Positions 6,477 to 10,349 of a stretch of 10,349 bases of DNA are shown here, one piece after another. The notes under the pieces were generated by a model. That model did no database searches, was not told the DNA's origin, and saw only the letters and a program-made list of their open reading frames with translations. The first letter of the stretch is position 1. Every line of letters starts with the position of its first letter. The position numbers and the translations under genes are program-made. Source of the DNA: Chloroflexota bacterium (lineage in GTDB: Bacteria > Chloroflexota > Anaerolineae > B4-G1); the NCBI GenBank assembly GCA_003648085.1, contig QMOC01000036.1, positions 1 to 10,349 on the forward strand, written 5' to 3'.

Positions 6477-7894
6477 CTGCATCCCTCATCAATGGCCTTC
6501 GCGATCCACGGGCTTAGCCAGGCACATTCAGCCTGATCCCTGTCTATCAGAATCCCTCTTTTCTGAAGCGAGAGTGCCTCATCGGAGGACGATCTCCTCC
6601 TGGCACATTTTAGTCTTAGTCTCTTTAGCAATAACGGGCATGCTTTGCATTTCTTTACATCTTCGCAAATCCATCCTCGCAATGATCCTTTTCTCGCGAG
6701 CAGGTCACTTTGATAACGCCCCCAGAGAAGTCGGGCAGTCTCTTGCACCGCTTCCTCAAATCCTGCAAAGTTCAACAATGCCGACCAGAGACTGTTCAAT
6801 ACAACCGGGATATCTTCTCCGTCATAGTGATATAGTTTCTTCATATGGCAAAGAAGCGCATTGAGCAACGCAGGGTGCCCACCTGTCAAATCGTGCAAGC
6901 GGGAGGTAATTGCTTCTGCATCATCTCTTTGAAGCGCTTTCTTGAGCGCAGAGAGAGCAAGACGTGGGGGAGAAGGCGCATCTAAAATGTACCTTTTGAC
7001 TTCCTCCTTCCCAAATAGTTCTACAGGTATCTCGGGAACTTTTCGTTGAGGCCACTGCGCATCCATATTGTTTTCGTTTCCCCGAATCTCGAATGGCAGC
7101 ACATCCACAATTATCCACTTGAATTTGAGTGGTCGAGTCCATACATCTTTTGATATCTGGTATAGCGTCAACAGTAGGTCTCGGAGCACTGCGGGCCCAC
7201 CTGTGCGTCCGAATGCTTCTTGGAATTGATCTAGTATCAATATTGCGTCCGTGTCAAACCTTTCATTAAGGCATTTGGTCCACTTTTTGATAACTCTCCA
7301 CATCGCTTCCTCGGCTGGTCGGCTTCTCCCAGATGACGGCGCGTATTCGTCAGAATGGCAATCGTCTGGTAGCTGATCGCGTACCAATCGAAATACCAGA
7401 TTGCATAAAGTTTCATCTTCCCGCCAGTCTGCCAGGCTTATGTATACAGACCTGGGATGACTCTCTCTCCATTCGCGAATTGCCATTGTTTTCCCGACCT
7501 GGGGCAGTCCCCACATCCATATCATACCTGACCTCATACTCTCTACACTCTTGTTAAGCCGCTCCTTAACTTTAGGGCGTTTGAAGATATACGGAGAAAC
7601 ACCCCGCTCATGACAGAAAGGGCTTATCACTTCAACATTGAGCGATTCTACCCTGTAAGGATGCAGGCCGGCACGGTGACCAACCCTTAGTGTCACCTCT
7701 CCCACGCGATCAAACTCGACCTCAAAAGAAACCCGACGTGTACTCGTACTGATGGATCGTTCGGCCGGGCCAATAACCCGATAGCCCTCTCCATTTTCAA
7801 GTCCGATAGAACCCGAGCGGCTATTTTCTATCTCTAACTTTATTTTATTTTTTCTACTGAGCCACACAGATCGATCTTTCAGTCTTATTATCAT
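6473..7894 (-). CDS. STAND/AAA-type P-loop ATPase with N-terminal beta domain
   Basis: A 473-residue predicted cytosolic ATPase; there is no signal peptide or membrane helix. Residues 1-90 look like a small beta-sandwich (alternating hydrophobics, e.g. VSFEVEF and VTLRVGHR). The P-loop domain follows: Walker A GLPQVGKT at 129-136, Walker B ILILDQFQE at 218-226 with Asp222, and the LTGGHPALLNALL motif at 336-348, which is typical of bacterial STAND/AAA_16-like ATPases at the end of the nucleotide-binding module. The C-terminus (about 375-473) ends in a winged-helix-like pattern (SLQKRGILI, then LSPWIAKAI). Four cysteines (410, 416, 419, 430) cluster there. The ATG is chosen because of the upstream GGAGGAG and the 5-base gap from the vWA gene; the stop overlaps the next start. 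It probably works with the vWA protein's cytosolic domain and the next membrane protein, by context only. Confidence 0.87.
   Translation of the reverse strand: MIIRLKDRSVWLSRKNKIKLEIENSRSGSIGLENGEGYRVIGPAERSISTSTRRVSFEVEFDRVGEVTLRVGHRAGLHPYRVESLNVEVISPFCHERGVSPYIFKRPKVKERLNKSVESMRSGMIWMWGLPQVGKTMAIREWRESHPRSVYISLADWREDETLCNLVFRLVRDQLPDDCHSDEYAPSSGRSRPAEEAMWRVIKKWTKCLNERFDTDAILILDQFQEAFGRTGGPAVLRDLLLTLYQISKDVWTRPLKFKWIIVDVLPFEIRGNENNMDAQWPQRKVPEIPVELFGKEEVKRYILDAPSPPRLALSALKKALQRDDAEAITSRLHDLTGGHPALLNALLCHMKKLYHYDGEDIPVVLNSLWSALLNFAGFEEAVQETARLLWGRYQSDLLARKGSLRGWICEDVKKCKACPLLLKRLRLKCARRRSSSDEALSLQKRGILIDRDQAECAWLSPWIAKAIDEGCR
6483..6487 (-). promoter_or_regulatory. Ribosome binding site that decides the start of the polytopic membrane protein
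   Basis: GAGGG on the minus strand sits directly against a first ATG (6482) but 6 bases before a second in-frame ATG (6476). The second ATG overlaps the ATPase stop codon as ATGA, a classic coupled arrangement, so 6476 is the better start. Confidence 0.65.
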
Positions 7895-7899
7895 TGCCG

Positions 7900-10349
7900 T
7901 TACGCTCCTCCTCTCAGCTTTTTGCAGACTATCTGCAATAAAGGACGAGTGTCAAGTTCACTGATCGATCCACACTGCTTTTCATCATTCATCATATCAT
8001 TCAGCAATGTGCTCAAATTCTCATTTGCTGCCCTTTTCTTCAGATACCCCAGAGCCTTCCTTGCTCTTTCTACATCCCTCCGGTCTGGATCATCCTTCTG
8101 GCATAATCTAACCAAGTCACTATATCTTTTCCAGATGCTCAGCTTTCGCTTTTCTTGAGACTGCTTTATTGCCTTTCCATACTTTCCTTCAACAAAATTG
8201 AGTACTTCAAGGAAAATGGCTTGGCCGGTTGCCTTGCCTAAACTTTCTCCGATGCAAGAAGGTCTCTCAGGGCGTAGAATATCACTTCCCTCATCCGTTC
8301 CCTCCAGAGCCTCAAAAGGGGATATTGAATTTGGCAGAGGGCGCCTATCTCTTTGACTCCAATCCCAAGCCAACTCTGTGCTGGCTGCTATACCGCCGTA
8401 AATCAACACGGCCAAGGCTCTCTCGTCCCATTCCCCAAGATGAGAACTGAGCTCTACCCAATTTTTGGCTTCGTCTTGAGCAAAGATCGCAAGAAGTGCA
8501 TTTTCCCTGTAGTTCCCCTTCCTATTTAGTTCCTGCCTCATCTTGCGCCAATCTTCGGCCAATCGCCCACCTAACTCTTCTATGATGGGCCAACTATTTT
8601 CTATAGAAAACCTTCTCCATCTCCGCCAGAGCTCCGGGGCGCCAGGTTTTTCCTTAAAACCACGTCTAATGTCCTCCATCTCTCTCTTGCGCTGCCACCA
8701 TCGCCACACAAGAATCGTGAGAGCCATAAGAAGTATCAGTGTCAGTGCCGAAAGCACGGGCATAGCCATCTCAACCCGCGGATGGGAGAGAGGTTCAACC
8801 AGATGGACGACGTAATCGTAGGGCACTCTTTGCTCCCCAAAGACCTGAACCACAAGTGCAGATGGTTGCAGAGTATTATCAGTGGAGGTCAACGTCACTA
8901 AATAGGTTCCGCTACTTTGCGTGTGTGGCTGGATTTCTGAAACCATCCCATTAGGATGGAGCAAATGCATTGTTACCTCGTATTCCGGTCTCCAATTCCC
9001 CACCGTCACCGTCACATACACCGACTGCCCCGGTCGGATCGGGCCGGTCGGCGTCACGGTCATCGCCAGCGTCGGGAGTGCTATCATCTCGAATCGCCGC
9101 CCCACAGGCTCCACTTCCACCCCGGGAACGCTGCTCTCCGCCGCCAGCGCCACGGTGTACACACCGCTCTCGAACCAGGCCGAGGGTACGGTGGTCGCGA
9201 ACAGACCGACCCTCTCATCCGGCTTCAGCACCAGGGGGCCGGTGACACCTGCCGTACCGCTGATTGTGGCCGTGACCGTGAAGAGCGTCAGGTCGGTCAC
9301 AGGTGCACCACCGGCCGTGAGCCCGGCACGCACCGCCACCTCCCCTCCCACGGCCAGGGACTCATCCGGGGCACGGACATACAGCGCAAGGTCCGCGACG
9401 CCCTCACCGACCTGCCGGTAGTAGGCCAACCCACTGCCCTGCAGTCGCACGTGCCATTCCCCGGCCAATGGCCGGAAGAACGTGTACTCGGTGCCCGCAA
9501 CGACCGGCGTCACCGTCCGGCCCGCGTGGAGAAACGTCACCGTCATTGGAGAGTCCGGCAGAATCCGGTAGCGCGTCCAGGTGCGGAAGGGAGGAATGGT
9601 CAGGGCAATGGTCTGCTCGCCGTCCACTTCCACAGGTGTCAGGCCGGCCAGCAGCGCCTCGGCGCCCAGGTCACGGAGCATAGTGCCGTACACCCGACCG
9701 GGAGAAGCCAAGACCACGTTCGGCCGGTAGGTGGAGATGAGAGTATCTGTCAGGAGTTCCTGCCACACGTCTTGATAGTACGCCGCAAATGTCAGTAGAT
9801 GCACCGATACCCCGCGTGAGCGCAAATCCCGCAAGGCGGCTTCCGCCGCCGGACGGTCCCGTGCGATGTTGTCGAAAAATCCGTCGCTTATCACAACGAT
9901 GTCGCAACGGCGGACGTCCGGCGAGCAATCAGGGGCATCGGGTGGAAACAGCATCTCCGAGGCGGCATCCAAGGCGGCGGCGAAATCCGTCCCGCTCCCC
10001 TGGTCTATCTCACGGACCGCGGCGAAATCCGCCTTCGACCAATCCCGAACCGGCGTCAATGGCATCAGCATTTGTGTGGAGCGGGCAAAACCGATCGCCC
10101 CCACACGCCGGTTACCGCCGGCCGGATCCGATCCGAACACGTTGACCACAAAACGGGTCAGGCGCAAGCGCATATCCTGCTCATCCGGTGTGATATCGGG
10201 TATGCCATTGCCGGTCGTATCACCGATGCGCACCGAGGGGCTGTTGTCAATCAGGAAGACTATATCATGGGGCACCGGCGGTTCCGCCCTAACCGGAGAT
10301 ACTGCAATCAGCAACGATACCGTCAAGGCTACACCAAGCCCTATGGCAA
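7900..10349 (-). CDS. vWA-domain type-I membrane protein, 5' end beyond the window
   Basis: A surface receptor-like protein of unknown ligand. The reading frame is open to the right edge: a TTG lies at 10326, but in-frame codons upstream (AIGLGVA, then LTVSLLIAVSPVRA) continue a hydrophobic signal peptide, so the true start is outside the window. Counting from that TTG codon as residue 1: signal peptide ends near 14; vWA domain about 20-225 with a complete MIDAS (D27-x-S29-x-S31, T113, D148 in SDG); an Asp/Asn/Gly loop at 36-44 (DTTGNGIPD) resembling a calcium-binding loop; beta-rich ectodomain about 230-515; TM helix about 520-543 followed by a basic stop-transfer stretch (WRWWQRKRE); then about 260 cytosolic residues, mostly helical and charged, that I do not recognise. 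The stop codon is 5 bases before the ATPase gene. G+C drops sharply near 9000, inside the last ectodomain segment. Confidence 0.9.
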   Translation of the reverse strand, partial: AIGLGVALTVSLLIAVSPVRAEPPVPHDIVFLIDNSPSVRIGDTTGNGIPDITPDEQDMRLRLTRFVVNVFGSDPAGGNRRVGAIGFARSTQMLMPLTPVRDWSKADFAAVREIDQGSGTDFAAALDAASEMLFPPDAPDCSPDVRRCDIVVISDGFFDNIARDRPAAEAALRDLRSRGVSVHLLTFAAYYQDVWQELLTDTLISTYRPNVVLASPGRVYGTMLRDLGAEALLAGLTPVEVDGEQTIALTIPPFRTWTRYRILPDSPMTVTFLHAGRTVTPVVAGTEYTFFRPLAGEWHVRLQGSGLAYYRQVGEGVADLALYVRAPDESLAVGGEVAVRAGLTAGGAPVTDLTLFTVTATISGTAGVTGPLVLKPDERVGLFATTVPSAWFESGVYTVALAAESSVPGVEVEPVGRRFEMIALPTLAMTVTPTGPIRPGQSVYVTVTVGNWRPEYEVTMHLLHPNGMVSEIQPHTQSSGTYLVTLTSTDNTLQPSALVVQVFGEQRVPYDYVVHLVEPLSHPRVEMAMPVLSALTLILLMALTILVWRWWQRKREMEDIRRGFKEKPGAPELWRRWRRFSIENSWPIIEELGGRLAEDWRKMRQELNRKGNYRENALLAIFAQDEAKNWVELSSHLGEWDERALAVLIYGGIAASTELAWDWSQRDRRPLPNSISPFEALEGTDEGSDILRPERPSCIGESLGKATGQAIFLEVLNFVEGKYGKAIKQSQEKRKLSIWKRYSDLVRLCQKDDPDRRDVERARKALGYLKKRAANENLSTLLNDMMNDEKQCGSISELDTRPLLQIVCKKLRGGA
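7905..7911 (-). promoter_or_regulatory. Ribosome binding site for the ATPase gene
   Basis: GGAGGAG on the minus strand, inside the last codons of the vWA gene and 10 bases before the ATG at 7894. It supports that start and indicates translation of the two genes from one transcript. Confidence 0.7.

Noticed and set aside
1..10349. Many open frames of 60-280 codons on the plus strand and other frames
   Set aside because: They lie antisense to or inside the seven genes, have low-complexity Ser/Arg/Pro-rich translations without domain patterns, and no ribosome sites in an operon-like order.

Overview
The window holds one co-directional minus-strand gene cluster: seven genes with gaps of 61 bases or less, or short overlaps, and no convincing gene on the plus strand. 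I see no tRNA, rRNA, transposase, CRISPR array or convincing terminator. The organism cannot be named from sequence alone. NACHT-HEAT-FGE proteins of this style, vWA surface proteins and moderate-to-high G+C are common in Chloroflexota and other large-genome filamentous bacteria, so that is a weak guess.

Layout in transcription order (right to left): (1) 7900-10349, a type-I membrane protein with a signal peptide, an external vWA domain with an intact MIDAS, beta-rich ectodomain, one TM helix and a ~260-residue cytosolic domain; its 5' end lies beyond the right edge. (2) 6473-7894, a STAND/AAA-type P-loop ATPase with an N-terminal beta domain and a C-terminal winged-helix-like region. (3) 4581-6476, a polytopic membrane protein with a cytosolic winged-helix-like N-terminus, about seven TM helices and an external beta-rich domain. 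(4) 4046-4579, a small four-TM protein. (5) 3239-4039, a lipoprotein that also carries a C-terminal TM helix and an Arg/Pro-rich tail. (6) 417-3215, a NACHT NTPase followed by HEAT-like repeats and an FGE-sulfatase (C-type-lectin-like) domain. (7) 1-355, the start of a two-TM ion-channel-like protein with a non-canonical selectivity filter; it runs off the left edge.

Together these look like a transmembrane sensing and response system: external recognition modules (vWA, beta domains, lipoprotein), a cytosolic ATPase placed between two membrane partners, then a second STAND NTPase with a lectin-like sensor head and a candidate channel effector. This resembles the general plan of bacterial STAND/NACHT conflict systems, but this combination is not one I recognise. 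The functional link between genes 1-5 and genes 6-7 is inferred from tight spacing only.

Base composition is strikingly mosaic. The vWA ectodomain (from about 9000 rightwards) and the small membrane/lipoprotein genes (about 3240-4575) are G+C rich. The interval about 4580-9000, which includes the cytosolic half of the vWA protein, is near 40-50% G+C, with one boundary inside the vWA gene. This suggests exchange of the intracellular signalling module beneath a conserved outer part.
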